Assembly: GCF_014201515.1 (NCBI RefSeq)
Contig: NZ_JACHEQ010000001.1
Span: 310,001-374,000 of the forward strand
Direction of reading: 5' to 3'
Source: Anoxybacillus mongoliensis
Lineage (GTDB): Bacteria; Bacillota; Bacilli; Bacillales; Anoxybacillaceae
DNA: 64,000 nucleotides
Below the pieces are notes generated by a model, which saw only the letters and a list, made by a program, of their open reading frames with translations, searched no databases and was not told where the DNA came from. The position numbers and the translations under genes were made by a program. Shown piece by piece: positions 17,003 through 26,293 of this stretch (its first letter is position 1; the number at the start of each line of letters is the position of its first letter).

Positions 17003-18298
17003 CTATTTTCGGTCAGAAATGAGGTCAGCACCTAAAAACTTAATGTAAATTGTCGAAATGATCGCTACGCAAATAAAGACGATCACCGCTAACGCTGAAC
17101 CGCCACCGAAGTTTGTTTGCGAGAACATGACTTTATACGCTAAAATCGAGATCGTTTCTGTCGAGTTCGCTGGTCCGCCGCCTGTTAAAACGAAAATTAA
17201 GTCAAATACACGAAACGCATCAAGCGTACGGAACAAGAGCGCAACGAGAATGCTTGATTTTAAAAGTGGTAACGTAATTTTGACAAACTGCTGCCACTTT
17301 GTTGCACCGTCAATCGATGCCGCTTCATATAGTGAGCTTGGGATCGTTTGCAATCCCGCAAGTAACAATAACGCCATGTACGGAGTTGTTTTCCATACGT
17401 CTGAGAAAATAACGGCAAACATCGCTCCTACACCTGTCGTTAGTAGCTCACTCATATTATTGATGATGCCAATGTCCGCAAAATATTTTGCGACAATGCC
17501 ATTTTGTCCGTCATATAAAAACTTCCACATTAATGCAGATACTGCTGTCGGAATCGCCCATGGAATCAAAATGGTTGCCCGTACAAGTCCTCGGCCAAAA
17601 AATGCTTTATTAATCAATAAGGCAATCGCTAAGCCAAGCACTAATTCAATCGATACCGAAATGACTGTAAACACCGTCGTATTCCAAAGTGCTTTCCATA
17701 AACGAGCATCGGTAAAGTAGTTTTTATAATGTGCAAGCCCAACAAAGTTCGGTTCAATGATTGCTCCGCTCAATCCGTTCGCAAGCCCTGTTAATTTATC
17801 ACCTTGCTTCAATTGTCCGTTTTCATTTAACGTTTTTAACGTTTGTTTAGCATCTTGCATCGTCTTCGTTAAATCTTGTGCCGCCTGTTCATCAATTGAA
17901 ACAATTTTTATTTCTTCACTCGGCACTTCGAAATTGTTTAAAATTTCGTCTACTTGTTTATATCGTTTCGCGACTTCTTCATCGGCGCGAATTTCCTCAT
18001 CTACCTGCTGTAGTCGCTCTTGTAATGACGCGAGCTGCTCTTTTTCCTCACCTGTTGCTTGAGCTACTTCTTGCTTTAATGCGTTCATTAAAAACGGATA
18101 GCTTTCTAAATATCGTTCTAAGTTTAAACTGTAATCAAGATGGAGAGAAGACTTTGCTGGGTTGTTGAGACGATAGTCAAATAAACTAAAATAAAATGAC
18201 TGAATAACCGGCCAAATGGCGACAGCTAAAATGAGCAAGAGCGACGGAGCAACAAGAATATAGGCTAAACGGCGCTCCGATTTTTTTTCGTTTTTCAC
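17003..18298 (-). CDS. mdxF: Maltodextrin ABC transporter permease MdxF (with long outer loop)
   Basis: A 431-residue MalF-type permease. After the first membrane segment (about 12-34) there is an extracytoplasmic stretch of roughly 160 residues. Its charged, coiled-coil-like part (EKEQLASLQERLQQVDEEIR onward) is unlike the short loop in most Gram-positive sugar permeases. The membrane core then continues, with EAASIDGATKWQQFVKITLP as its EAA loop. B. subtilis MdxF is also about 435 residues, so the long loop is a family feature and may help dock the binding protein. It follows the binding-protein gene after a stable hairpin. Confidence 0.9.
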   Translation of the reverse strand: MKNEKKSERRLAYILVAPSLLLILAVAIWPVIQSFYFSLFDYRLNNPAKSSLHLDYSLNLERYLESYPFLMNALKQEVAQATGEEKEQLASLQERLQQVDEEIRADEEVAKRYKQVDEILNNFEVPSEEIKIVSIDEQAAQDLTKTMQDAKQTLKTLNENGQLKQGDKLTGLANGLSGAIIEPNFVGLAHYKNYFTDARLWKALWNTTVFTVISVSIELVLGLAIALLINKAFFGRGLVRATILIPWAIPTAVSALMWKFLYDGQNGIVAKYFADIGIINNMSELLTTGVGAMFAVIFSDVWKTTPYMALLLLAGLQTIPSSLYEAASIDGATKWQQFVKITLPLLKSSILVALLFRTLDAFRVFDLIFVLTGGGPANSTETISILAYKVMFSQTNFGGGSALAVIVFICVAIISTIYIKFLGADLISDRK

Positions 18299-18325
18299 TC
18301 GTTGTTCCCCCTTTATGCAAAGGAT

Positions 18326-18360
18326 TTAGCCTTCAGCACTCAAAAGAGGCTGAAGGCTAA
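18326..18360 (-). terminator. Intercistronic hairpin after the binding-protein gene
   Basis: TTAGCCTTCAG (18326-18336) and CTGAAGGCTAA (18350-18360) form an 11-pair stem. No T run follows on the minus strand, so it is more likely an mRNA-stabilising or partial stop element that keeps the binding-protein message more abundant than the permease messages. Confidence 0.7.
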
Positions 18361-18367
18361 CGTGTAA

Positions 18368-19675
18368 CTACTGCATGACCGCTTTAATTTCTTTTTCCAT
18401 GTTGGCAACTGCTTCTTCAACTGTAATTTGTCCTGCAATGGCTTTGGATACGTTAATTTGAATAATTTCAGATACTTCTGGATAGTTTGGCACAACTGGA
18501 CGTGGTACCGCTGCATTTAATCCATCAACGAAACCTTGTTCTGCAAAGAATGGATTCGCCTTCAATACTTCTTCATCTTTAAATAATGCTGGAAGCGTTG
18601 GCGCTAAACCACCATAGATTGCAGAAATTTTTTGACCTTCTGGACCAGTCATAAACTTCACAAATTCCCAAGCTGCCTCTTTATTTTTCGAATATGCGTT
18701 AATCGCTGTCATCCATCCACCTAACGCAGCTGCCGAACCTTTATCACCAGCAGGTAGTGGCGCAACGCCTACTTTATCAACAATTTTTGATTGCTCTGGA
18801 TCGTTCGCTAACGCGTATTGATATGGCCAGTTACGAATAAATGGTGATTGTCCTTCAATAAACGCTGTATGAGACTCTGGCTCTGTAAATGTCGTAATGT
18901 TGCTTGGTACAACGTCAGATGTTGCAATTTCAACCATTTTCTTTAATCCTTTAATTGTTTCAGGGCTGTTGACGACAACGTTGTTGTTTTCATCAACGAT
19001 TTTTCCACCATATGCGGCAATAAATTCAATCGCATTACATACTAATCCTTCGTATTGTTTTGCTTGCATTAAGTATCCGAATTGTGTGCCGCCTTTTCCT
19101 TTAAACTCACGTGCTGCCGCTAACAATTCATCCCATGTTTTCGGCACCTTATCTTCTGGCACGATGTCTTTACGATAGAATAATAGTCCTGTGTCAATAA
19201 ATTTTGGCATCGCCCACTGTTTTCCGTCGAAGTTTCCAGCTGCAAGCGCACCTTGGTTGTATGCACTTAAATCAATGCCATCTTTTTCAATGAAACGATC
19301 AAGTGGAAGAACATATCCAGCTTGCGCAAATTCTGCTGGCCAAATCACGTCTAAGTCCATCACATCAATTTCAGATGATTTTGCGTTTAACATTGTCACG
19401 TATGCATCGTGTTGCGCCCCTGTGTCTGAAGGCATTTCACGGAATTCGACATCAATGTTTGGATATTTTGCTTCAAACGCTTTCACGATTTCGTCTGTCG
19501 CTTTTGTTGCGTCTTTACCACGAGCATAAACGATTTTTACAACTTCTTCAGATTTTTTTGCATCGTCTTTTTTGTCCGTCGTTTCTTTTTTGTCCGTGTC
19601 TTGACCGCCAGAACAAGCTGTCAAGCCGAGCGTAAGCGCTAACAATGCAGAAGAAAATTTCGTTGCCTTCTTCAT
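18368..19675 (-). CDS. mdxE: Maltodextrin-binding lipoprotein MdxE
   Basis: A 435-residue extracellular solute-binding protein, family 1. The signal peptide MKKATKFSSALLALTLGLTAC ends in a lipobox LTAC, then a Lys/Asp-rich linker. The mature part begins VVKIVYARGKDATKATDEIVKAFEAKYPNIDVEFREMP and carries DVMDLDVIWPAEFAQAG, GGWMTAINAYSKN and WEFVKFMTGPEGQ, all typical of MalE-like proteins. ATG at 19675 follows AAAGGGGGA; the frame is open 14 codons further, but without a ribosome binding site. It sits between the LacI regulator gene and the permeases. Confidence 0.9.
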   Translation of the reverse strand: MKKATKFSSALLALTLGLTACSGGQDTDKKETTDKKDDAKKSEEVVKIVYARGKDATKATDEIVKAFEAKYPNIDVEFREMPSDTGAQHDAYVTMLNAKSSEIDVMDLDVIWPAEFAQAGYVLPLDRFIEKDGIDLSAYNQGALAAGNFDGKQWAMPKFIDTGLLFYRKDIVPEDKVPKTWDELLAAAREFKGKGGTQFGYLMQAKQYEGLVCNAIEFIAAYGGKIVDENNNVVVNSPETIKGLKKMVEIATSDVVPSNITTFTEPESHTAFIEGQSPFIRNWPYQYALANDPEQSKIVDKVGVAPLPAGDKGSAAALGGWMTAINAYSKNKEAAWEFVKFMTGPEGQKISAIYGGLAPTLPALFKDEEVLKANPFFAEQGFVDGLNAAVPRPVVPNYPEVSEIIQINVSKAIAGQITVEEAVANMEKEIKAVMQ

Positions 19676-19713
19676 AAAAAAATCCCCCTTTATTGAATAA
19701 CATGGAATGTATA

Positions 19714-20733
19714 TCAAGCTTCACTTCCATGAAGCTTGTTACCAATTGTTGACGCGCGAACAATCAACTGAAGTGGAAATTCATAAATTTCTTGTACGTC
19801 ATACTTTTTTGTCTGAATTTTTTCTACGATAATATCCACCGCTTTTTGTGCCATTTGTTTGACTGGCTGATGCACAGTTGTAATCGTTGGGTTTGTTAGC
19901 TCAGTAATCGCTTGATTGTCAAAGCCAACTACAGCTAAATCCTCTGGGATGCGATAGCCACATCTTAACGCTTCAGATATAATGCCAGCCGCCACTTCAT
20001 CGCTTCCGGTAAATACAGCAGTCGGTCTCTCGAAAAGCTCCATCATTTGATGAAACACGCGCTTCCCATCCGCGATGTGAAACGCATCGCGAAACGCGTA
20101 CCGTTCATCGAATGTCAGTTTGTATTCTGCTAGCGCCTTTTTAAAACCGGTTTCTCGCGATTGTGCGACATTGCTCCGATAGCCGCCAGAACAATAGGCA
20201 ATTTTCGTATGGCCTTGCTCGAGTAAATGTTTCGTTGCTATGTATCCCCCATATACTTGATCGAGCCGAACGGTTGGAACGTTTGCACAATCGTCAAACT
20301 CATTACAAAGGACGATCGGCCCATATTGTAAAAAAGGTTTTAACTTTTTCCATTCATTTTGAATGGAAGCTAAAATCACGCCATCAACTTGTTTTGTTTT
20401 TAATAAATTCATATAGTTTAATTCTTTTTCCGGCGAATAGCGCGTTTGACAAATAATAAGTTGATAGCCATGTTCCGCTGCTGCTATTTCCGTCGCTTCT
20501 ACAAGCTCACTAAAAAATGGATTTGTAATTCGCGGAATAAATAGCGCTAAAATACTTGTTTTTTGATTTCGCAAACTTCTCGCCGATGAATTAGGTACAT
20601 ATCCTAACTTTTCCATCGCTTCAAGCACGAGCTTCCGTTTCTCTTCTGACACGTACGGGTGATTGTTTATGACGCGCGAAATCGTCGTCCGTGAAAGCCC
20701 TGTTAGCTTGGCGACATCTTCAATTGTCGCCAT
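19714..20733 (-). CDS. mdxR: LacI-family regulator of the maltodextrin operon (MdxR/MalR-like)
   Basis: A 339-residue repressor. The N-terminal helix-turn-helix reads TIEDVAKLTGLSRTTISRVINNHPYVSEEKR, followed by the hinge helix NSSARSLR and a periplasmic-binding-like effector domain (ILALFIPRITNPFFSELV, VDGVILAS, VFTGSDEVAAGII, VVGFDNQAITELTNPTITTV). It is the first gene of the operon that continues into mdxE-mdxF-mdxG-malL, so it is probably autoregulated as well as CcpA-controlled. The effector is likely maltose or a maltodextrin; this follows from context. GGGGGATGGGAG precedes the start. Confidence 0.88.
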   Translation of the reverse strand: MATIEDVAKLTGLSRTTISRVINNHPYVSEEKRKLVLEAMEKLGYVPNSSARSLRNQKTSILALFIPRITNPFFSELVEATEIAAAEHGYQLIICQTRYSPEKELNYMNLLKTKQVDGVILASIQNEWKKLKPFLQYGPIVLCNEFDDCANVPTVRLDQVYGGYIATKHLLEQGHTKIAYCSGGYRSNVAQSRETGFKKALAEYKLTFDERYAFRDAFHIADGKRVFHQMMELFERPTAVFTGSDEVAAGIISEALRCGYRIPEDLAVVGFDNQAITELTNPTITTVHQPVKQMAQKAVDIIVEKIQTKKYDVQEIYEFPLQLIVRASTIGNKLHGSEA

Positions 20734-20770
20734 TCTCCCATCCCCCTTATTTCAATTGAAAAGAAACGAA

Positions 20771-20784
20771 TGAAATCGTTTTCA
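20771..20784 (-). promoter_or_regulatory. CcpA binding site (cre) of the maltodextrin operon
   Basis: TGAAATCGTTTTCA on the plus strand (TGAAAACGATTTCA on the minus) matches TGWAANCGNTNWCA fully. It starts seven bases after the -10 box, over the expected transcription start. The same site could also serve the operon's own LacI-family protein, since operators of that family look alike. Confidence 0.85.
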
Positions 20785-20791
20785 TATTCAT

Positions 20792-20820
20792 ATTATACTT
20801 CTATTACCTTGTATATGCAA
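20792..20820 (-). promoter_or_regulatory. Sigma-A promoter of the maltodextrin operon
   Basis: On the minus strand TTGCAT (20820-20815) and a perfect TATAAT (20797-20792) are separated by 17 bases. Confidence 0.8.
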
Positions 20821-20847
20821 GTTAATTTTTTAAAAATTTTTTCATAG

Positions 20848-20884
20848 AAAAAAAGCTCCTGAAGCCTATTACGCTTCAGAAGCT
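20848..20884 (-). terminator. Intrinsic terminator of yhgE
   Basis: AGCTTCTGAAGC and GCTTCAGGAGCT form a 12-pair stem with one mismatch, followed on the minus strand by TTTTTTT. It begins inside the last codons of yhgE. Confidence 0.85.
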
Positions 20885-23178
20885 TGTTCCACAATTGTTG
20901 TAAATTGGCGACGATGTTGGATCGTAAAATACGTCATCGTTCCCGCCATCATAACAATGATAAACATGAGCAACTTTCCAACGTTTTCCCACATAAATGA
21001 GAAATCACCGCTTGAAATGACCGCTTTTAATCCGAAAACAGAATATGTCATTGGAAGCCATGCGTTAAAGTGTTGCAACGCACGTGGAATCAATTCAAGT
21101 GGGAACGTTCCGGCACTTGTTGTTAATTGTAAAATTAATACAATGATCCCGATAAATCGTCCCGGATCACCAAAGACCGTAACGAGAAATTGGATGACTG
21201 ATAAAAAGGCAATGCTTGTCAGCACACTAAATAAAATGAATAACGGGACGCTTTTCACTTGTAAATCAAGACCAAAAAGCAATACGCTATCGGCAAGGAG
21301 CGCTTGTAGCACACCTACGCCAATGAGTACACCAAATTTCGCAAAAAACCATTGAAATGGTGAACGTGGCACCCCAGCTGGTTCGCGGAGTGGAAAGACG
21401 ATCGAAAGTAAAAGCGCACCAACAAACAATCCTAACGACAAGAAATATGGTGTAAATCCTGTTCCGTAGTTTGGTACTTCGTTGATTCTTTCATTTTTTA
21501 CTTTCACCGGCTCAGCAAACATGTTATATACGTCTTCGTTTGCTTTGACGTCGCTTGCTTTTTCGGCACCTTCATTCAATTTATCTGCTAGTTCTCCCGA
21601 GCCGTCGGCAAGCTGATTCATTCCATCTTGTAATTTTTCTGTCCCATTCGTTAGTTCATTCATTCCGCTCGCTAATTGTTGTGCACCATCCGCTAATCGA
21701 TGCGCACCATCTTGCAGTTGGTCGCCCCCACTCGCAAGAGCTTGCAAACCAGAAGCAAGTGTTTGACCACCATTTGCAAGTTTCGCTGTTCCTTGCTCCG
21801 CTTCTCGCATTTTTTCATGTAACGTATTCATGCCCGAAACAAGCTGTTCTTGTCCGTTCACTAACGCATTTGCCCCATCGGCAAGTTGTTGTTGTCCAGC
21901 AAGCAGTTCGTTCACGCCGCTATCGAGAGCCATATGCCCTTCATGTAGCTGCTTTGCTCCTTCGCTTAAAGACGTCGCACCTGCTTGTAACGCTTGAGCA
22001 CCGTCATTTAACTTCGCAACACCTGTTTCTACTTGTTTGCTTCCAAGCGATAATCGTTCAACGTTTTGTTTTAACTGTTCGTATACCGTTTTTTGCACGG
22101 GATCTGACGTTTGTGCAATAAGTGCATTAAGTTGTGCAACTAACTGCTCTAACCCACCTGTCACTTGTGTTGCACCTGTTTGAACTTGCGACGCCCCTTG
22201 TCGCCACTCGGCAAGCGATGTAGCTAGTTTTTCTGCTCCGCCACTTAATTGTTGTGAACCTTGTAAAAGCTGTGGCATGCGAGCATCGAGTGCTTTCATT
22301 CCCTCAAGCACACGATTTGTACCTAAAGCAAGTTTTTCTGTTCCCTCTTTTGCTTGCTGTGCTCCCGCAAGCAATTGTCCTTGCCCATCTACCATGCGCT
22401 TCATCCCGTCATGAAGCGTTTGAACACCGTTTTGAACTTGCATTGAACCGTCAGCTGCCTGATGCAAGCCGTTCGTAAATGTAATGGATTTTTCCGCAAG
22501 CGTTGCTAAATGATGATACAATTCATCGGAGCCATCTTGCGCTTTTTTCATTCCGTTATATAGCTTATTCGTTCCGTCTTTTGCATCCATCAGTCCGTCA
22601 TGCAATCGTTTTGCTCCGTCACTCGCCTTTGTTAATCCGTCTGCCAACGTTTTTACGCTCTCAAACATGTTTTCGGCATACGTTTCAGTTAATGTTTTCG
22701 CTACCTCTGTTTTAATTCTCTCAACTGCTGTTCCACCGATTTGGGCAGATAAAAAGTTAAACCCTTCATTCGGCTTGTAAATAAGTTGAAGCTTTTTCGG
22801 ATGATTGTCTTGTAACGTCGTCGCGTTTTTTGAAAAATCTTCTGGAATTTCAATAAGCATATAATACCGTTGTTCTTTTAATCCTTTTTCCCCTTCACGT
22901 TGACTTACAAAATGCCAATCAAACTGTTTTTTTTCTTTTAACTTGTCAACGAGATCGTCGCCAATATGAAGTTCTCTTCCTTCAAACGTCGCGCCTTTGT
23001 CATGATTGACAACAGCGACAGGCAAATCGTCTAAATGATCGTACGGATCCCAAAACGCCCATAAAAACATGCCGCTATATAAAAGCGGAATAAACAACAC
23101 AGCGATAATCGGAATAAGCACTTTCCGATTGGACGTGACCGCTTTGATTTCTTGCATCAATAATCGGAATGTATGCAT
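20869..23178 (-). CDS. yhgE: YhgE/Pip-family membrane protein (ABC-2-like ends, long glycine-heptad domain)
   Basis: A 769-residue membrane protein. Residues 5-40 hold the first segment (VLIPIIAVLFIPLLYSGMFLWAFWDPYD), then an extracytoplasmic domain of about 550 residues, then five membrane segments of ABC-2 permease type near the C-terminus. The outer domain is filled with heptad-like repeats with Gly every seventh residue (LHDGLMDAKDGTNKLYNG, LADGAQQLASGMNELTNG), predicting a long helical rod. Relatives include phage-infection protein Pip and mycobacterial MmpL-partner-like exporters; a role in export or cell-envelope stress is likely but not proven. ATG at 23178 follows AAGGGGG. It is controlled with the adjacent TetR gene yhgD. 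Confidence 0.88.
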   Translation of the reverse strand: MHTFRLLMQEIKAVTSNRKVLIPIIAVLFIPLLYSGMFLWAFWDPYDHLDDLPVAVVNHDKGATFEGRELHIGDDLVDKLKEKKQFDWHFVSQREGEKGLKEQRYYMLIEIPEDFSKNATTLQDNHPKKLQLIYKPNEGFNFLSAQIGGTAVERIKTEVAKTLTETYAENMFESVKTLADGLTKASDGAKRLHDGLMDAKDGTNKLYNGMKKAQDGSDELYHHLATLAEKSITFTNGLHQAADGSMQVQNGVQTLHDGMKRMVDGQGQLLAGAQQAKEGTEKLALGTNRVLEGMKALDARMPQLLQGSQQLSGGAEKLATSLAEWRQGASQVQTGATQVTGGLEQLVAQLNALIAQTSDPVQKTVYEQLKQNVERLSLGSKQVETGVAKLNDGAQALQAGATSLSEGAKQLHEGHMALDSGVNELLAGQQQLADGANALVNGQEQLVSGMNTLHEKMREAEQGTAKLANGGQTLASGLQALASGGDQLQDGAHRLADGAQQLASGMNELTNGTEKLQDGMNQLADGSGELADKLNEGAEKASDVKANEDVYNMFAEPVKVKNERINEVPNYGTGFTPYFLSLGLFVGALLLSIVFPLREPAGVPRSPFQWFFAKFGVLIGVGVLQALLADSVLLFGLDLQVKSVPLFILFSVLTSIAFLSVIQFLVTVFGDPGRFIGIIVLILQLTTSAGTFPLELIPRALQHFNAWLPMTYSVFGLKAVISSGDFSFMWENVGKLLMFIIVMMAGTMTYFTIQHRRQFTTIVEQASEA

Positions 23179-23204
23179 ATACTCAACCCCCTTTTTTAAA
23201 ATAT

Positions 23205-23227
23205 TGACCATTTTGTTCATTTAGTCA
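23205..23227 (-). promoter_or_regulatory. YhgD (TetR) operator in front of yhgE
   Basis: A 23-base imperfect palindrome on the plus strand begins TGACCATTTTG and ends TTTAGTCA. Its reverse complement is identical to the site at 23842-23864 except in the central four bases (AAAA versus TTTT). It lies 27 bases upstream of the yhgE start. Confidence 0.75.
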
Positions 23228-23252
23228 CTTCACACAAAAAAGAGAAGGATCA

Positions 23253-23822
23253 TCATTGAGATAATCCTTTTAATAAATACAAATCAAACAGTTCGGCCAT
23301 TTTTTGTTGCGACAATGGCTCATGTTCTTTTTCCCAATCAACGTTTAAAGCAATATACATTTTAAACATTAAAAACGCTGTTAATTCGGGATCACACGAA
23401 CGAATTTCCCCTTTTGCCATTGCCTCCTCTATTTTTTCACGAACGTAAGCGATCATTTCGCGATCGAGTCGCTTCATCACATCACGTACAGCTGGCGTGC
23501 CGATATCACGCACTTCTTGTAATAGCTTGATCGTCAATTCATGTTCTTTGCGAAACGTGAAAATACGTTGCAAAGCACGTTGCACATTTTCTTTAAACGA
23601 TAAGTGCTGATCAATTGCCTCATCTGCCTCATGCTTAATTTCAGAAATCATCGAAGAAACGATTTCTTCTAACAGTTCTTCTTTGCTTTTGAAAAACGTA
23701 TAAATTGTCCCTTTACCGACATTCGCCATTTTCGCCACTTGATCCATCGTCGTCGCTTTATAACCAAAAAGCGAAAACGACTTCGTTGCTGCTTCAATAA
23801 TTTGTTTTCTTTTTTCTGACAT
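23253..23822 (-). CDS. yhgD: TetR-family regulator YhgD
   Basis: A 189-residue repressor. The N-terminal helix-turn-helix is IIEAATKSFSLFGYKATTMDQVAKMANVGKGTIYTFFKSKEELL (residues 7-50, shown here only as the recognised TetR block), followed by an all-helical ligand domain with many charged residues. It is followed after 74 bases by yhgE, the same pair as in B. subtilis. Nearly identical palindromes sit upstream of both genes, strongly suggesting that YhgD represses itself and yhgE. The inducer is unknown; TetR regulators of exporters commonly bind the exported compound or a membrane-active agent. Confidence 0.88.
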   Translation of the reverse strand: MSEKRKQIIEAATKSFSLFGYKATTMDQVAKMANVGKGTIYTFFKSKEELLEEIVSSMISEIKHEADEAIDQHLSFKENVQRALQRIFTFRKEHELTIKLLQEVRDIGTPAVRDVMKRLDREMIAYVREKIEEAMAKGEIRSCDPELTAFLMFKMYIALNVDWEKEHEPLSQQKMAELFDLYLLKGLSQ

Positions 23823-23841
23823 AGGCGTTCATCCTTTGTTT

Positions 23842-23864
23842 TGACTAAATGAACATTTTGGTCA
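23842..23864 (-). promoter_or_regulatory. YhgD (TetR) operator in front of yhgD
   Basis: A 23-base imperfect palindrome begins TGACTAAATGAAC and ends TTTTGGTCA, 20 bases upstream of the yhgD start. It is the partner of the site at 23205-23227. Confidence 0.75.
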
Positions 23865-23907
23865 TTTCGTTTTACATCTTATCATAATGGACATATGTTT
23901 GCAAGAA

Positions 23908-23938
23908 AAAAAGGTGCCTTATATTATAATGACACCTT
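23908..23938 (-). terminator. Intrinsic terminator of the hemEHY operon
   Basis: AAGGTGTC and GGCACCTT (one wobble) pair across a 12-base loop and are followed on the minus strand by TTTTTTTC. Confidence 0.75.
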
Positions 23939-25342
23939 TTCTTTCGTATAAGCTAAATAATGTAACACTTTTTTTACCGCTTCTTCTCCTTGATCAATAC
24001 AATCTGGAAGCCCAAGACCTTCATACGAACTTCCAGCTAAAAAGACACCGGGAAGATGTTGTTGCATATCTTGTTTCACGCGCTCAATTCGTTCACGATG
24101 ACCGACCGTGTATTGCGGCATCGATTGTTTCCAGCGCGTCACGATCGAAAACATCGGATTCATTGTCATATGCATCACTTTGTTCAAATCGTCCATCACG
24201 ACTTGGACAATATCATCGTCTGTTTGATCAACAATCGCTTCATCACCAGGTCGACCGACGTAACAACGCAACAAAACGTACCCTTCTGGTGTCGTATGTG
24301 GCCACTTTTTATGCGTCCACGTACATGCGGTAATCGTATAATCGCTATCACGTGAAACGACAAACCCTGTCCCGTTCATATCTTTCGCTACCGCTTCTTT
24401 CGGAAACGCTAATGCGACCGTTGCAACAGACGTAGATGGCATCGTTTCAAAAGAAGAAAACATCGTTTCATTTGGAAAAAGCGATGTCAATGATTGATGC
24501 GGAACAGCAATAATGACGCTATCCGCCTCTTTTTTCTCCCCGTTGCTTAACGTTAAAACGTAGCGCTCACCGACTTTTTCAATACGCTCCACACGTACCC
24601 CTTTATGCACCGTTCCTTTTTCTAACTTTTGCTCTATCGCATCAATGAGAGACGACAACCCTGTTTTTAACGTTTGAAAAATGCCTTTGTCGCTTTTTTG
24701 TTTCGTTTTTTGTTTCGGCATCGACCGCTTCATTCCTAACACAAGACTTCCGTGTTTTTGCTCTAAATGGAAATATTGAGGGAACGTCGCCATTAAGCTA
24801 AGCTGGTCAATATCGCCTGCGTAAATACCTGATAATAAAGGTTCAATGAGACGATCAACAACTTCATTCCCAAGGCGACGACGGAAAAATTGTCCGAGCG
24901 ATACGTCTCCTTGCGCTTTTAACGGTGGCAAAACAAAGTCAGCTGCTGCGCGTAGTTTGCCAAATGGAGAAAAGAGACGCGTCATAACAAACGGTGCGAT
25001 TTTTGTCGGAATGCCCATCACCGCACCACCCGGAATTGGATGTAGCGTTCGATTGACGAGAATGTACGATTGACCTGCCGTATTATGCACGAGCTCTTTT
25101 TCAAGTCCGACTTCGTGAATGAGACGTGAAGCGCTCATTTTTCGTGCTAAAAAAGAATCTGGTCCTCGTTCAATAACAAACCCATCGCGATAAACCGTTT
25201 GTACTTTCCCACCAAGTCGATGGCTTGCCTCAATTAATTCACAAGAAATTGGCAGCTTATTTTCGCGTGCTTCTTTTTGTAAATAGTAAGCAGCCGTCAA
25301 TCCTGTCATACCACCGCCAATAATGACGACTTTCTTTTTCAT
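23924..25342 (-). CDS. hemY: Coproporphyrinogen III oxidase HemY/CgoX
   Basis: A 472-residue FAD enzyme of the oxygen-dependent protoporphyrinogen oxidase family. In Gram-positive bacteria it oxidises coproporphyrinogen III to coproporphyrin III. The FAD site is [17 protein letters not shown] at residues 5-21, followed by [26 protein letters not shown], and the C-terminal flavin motif is [20 protein letters not shown]. It overlaps hemH by four bases (ATGA), so translation is coupled; GGAGG in the last hemH codons is its ribosome binding site. It is the last gene of hemE-hemH-hemY, the order known from B. subtilis. Confidence 0.95.
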   Translation of the reverse strand: MKKKVVIIGGGMTGLTAAYYLQKEARENKLPISCELIEASHRLGGKVQTVYRDGFVIERGPDSFLARKMSASRLIHEVGLEKELVHNTAGQSYILVNRTLHPIPGGAVMGIPTKIAPFVMTRLFSPFGKLRAAADFVLPPLKAQGDVSLGQFFRRRLGNEVVDRLIEPLLSGIYAGDIDQLSLMATFPQYFHLEQKHGSLVLGMKRSMPKQKTKQKSDKGIFQTLKTGLSSLIDAIEQKLEKGTVHKGVRVERIEKVGERYVLTLSNGEKKEADSVIIAVPHQSLTSLFPNETMFSSFETMPSTSVATVALAFPKEAVAKDMNGTGFVVSRDSDYTITACTWTHKKWPHTTPEGYVLLRCYVGRPGDEAIVDQTDDDIVQVVMDDLNKVMHMTMNPMFSIVTRWKQSMPQYTVGHRERIERVKQDMQQHLPGVFLAGSSYEGLGLPDCIDQGEEAVKKVLHYLAYTKEKVSL

Positions 25343-26286
25343 AATGATCCGCCTTCTTTACGTAAATGGTTTAACACAACGGTCGCAAGGGCATCGATAA
25401 AATGCGGATGCGCATTTGGCATCGGCGGACGATAATAACTCACACCGAGTTCTTCCGTTACTTGCTTACATTCAATGTCGTTATCGTACAACACTTCTAA
25501 ATGGTCCGCGACAAAGCCCGCTGGAACATAGACAAAAGCTTCATAACCCTTTTCTTCGTATAGTTGCCGCGTTAAATCTTGCACATCAGGACCTAACCAA
25601 GGTTCCGGGGTATTTCCTGCACTTTGCCATCCGATCACATACTCAGAAACACCTGCTTCTTTCGCAATCAAATCCGCTGTTTCTTGTAGCTGTTTCGGAT
25701 ACGGATCGCCCATCGCAATAATTTTTTCAGGCAAGCTGTGGGCTGACACAATTAATATCGCTTTTTCCCGTTCTCGTTCAGTCATCGAAGCATACGTTTC
25801 TTTTACTCGCTCTGCCCAATATTGAATAAATTTCGGTTCAGTATACCAACTTTCCACACATGTCAATGTCGGTCCACCTAAACGAACCGCTTCTTCTTTT
25901 GCCCGTCCGTTGTATGATTTGACGCTAAATGTCGAAAAATGTGGGGCTAATACGATCGAAACCGCTTCCTCTATTCCGTCTTCATACATTTGTCGAACGG
26001 CATCTTCAACGAACGGTTCAATATGCTTCAATCCTAAATACATGCGAAATTCAATATCATCTTGCACTTCATTCAGTCGCTCGGTAAGCTTTTCCGCCTG
26101 TTGTTTTGTAATGGCTGCAAGCGGAGAAATGCCTCCAATTGCTTCATAGCGTTCGCGAAGATCTGCTAGCATCTCTTCCGACGGTTTGCGACCATGTCGA
26201 ATATGTGTGTAATATCTCTCCAAATCTTCTTCTTTATATGGCGTGCCATATGCCATAACAAGCAATCCCATGACTTTTTTTGACAT
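25339..26286 (-). CDS. hemH: Coproporphyrin III ferrochelatase HemH/CpfC
   Basis: A 315-residue soluble enzyme that inserts Fe2+ into coproporphyrin III. Landmarks are [10 protein letters not shown] at the N-terminus, [20 protein letters not shown], the conserved His in [13 protein letters not shown] near residue 183, and the acidic motif [15 protein letters not shown] near residues 260-274. Size and motifs match Bacillus HemH, which is monomeric and lacks the iron-sulfur extension of animal enzymes. It lies seven bases after hemE and overlaps hemY by four. Confidence 0.95.
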   Translation of the reverse strand: MSKKVMGLLVMAYGTPYKEEDLERYYTHIRHGRKPSEEMLADLRERYEAIGGISPLAAITKQQAEKLTERLNEVQDDIEFRMYLGLKHIEPFVEDAVRQMYEDGIEEAVSIVLAPHFSTFSVKSYNGRAKEEAVRLGGPTLTCVESWYTEPKFIQYWAERVKETYASMTEREREKAILIVSAHSLPEKIIAMGDPYPKQLQETADLIAKEAGVSEYVIGWQSAGNTPEPWLGPDVQDLTRQLYEEKGYEAFVYVPAGFVADHLEVLYDNDIECKQVTEELGVSYYRPPMPNAHPHFIDALATVVLNHLRKEGGSL

Positions 26287-26293
26287 CGTTTAT

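Noticed and set aside
17100-18100. Long outer insert of the MalF-type permease as a novelty
   Set aside because: B. subtilis MdxF has about the same length (435 residues), so the insert is a family trait.
21555-22460. Tandem DNA repeat or CRISPR-like array in yhgE
   Set aside because: The periodicity is at the protein level (heptads); the DNA units are not identical and there are no spacers.
22503-22715. Plus-strand frames inside yhgE
   Set aside because: They mirror the glycine-heptad repeats of yhgE in antisense and lack start signals.
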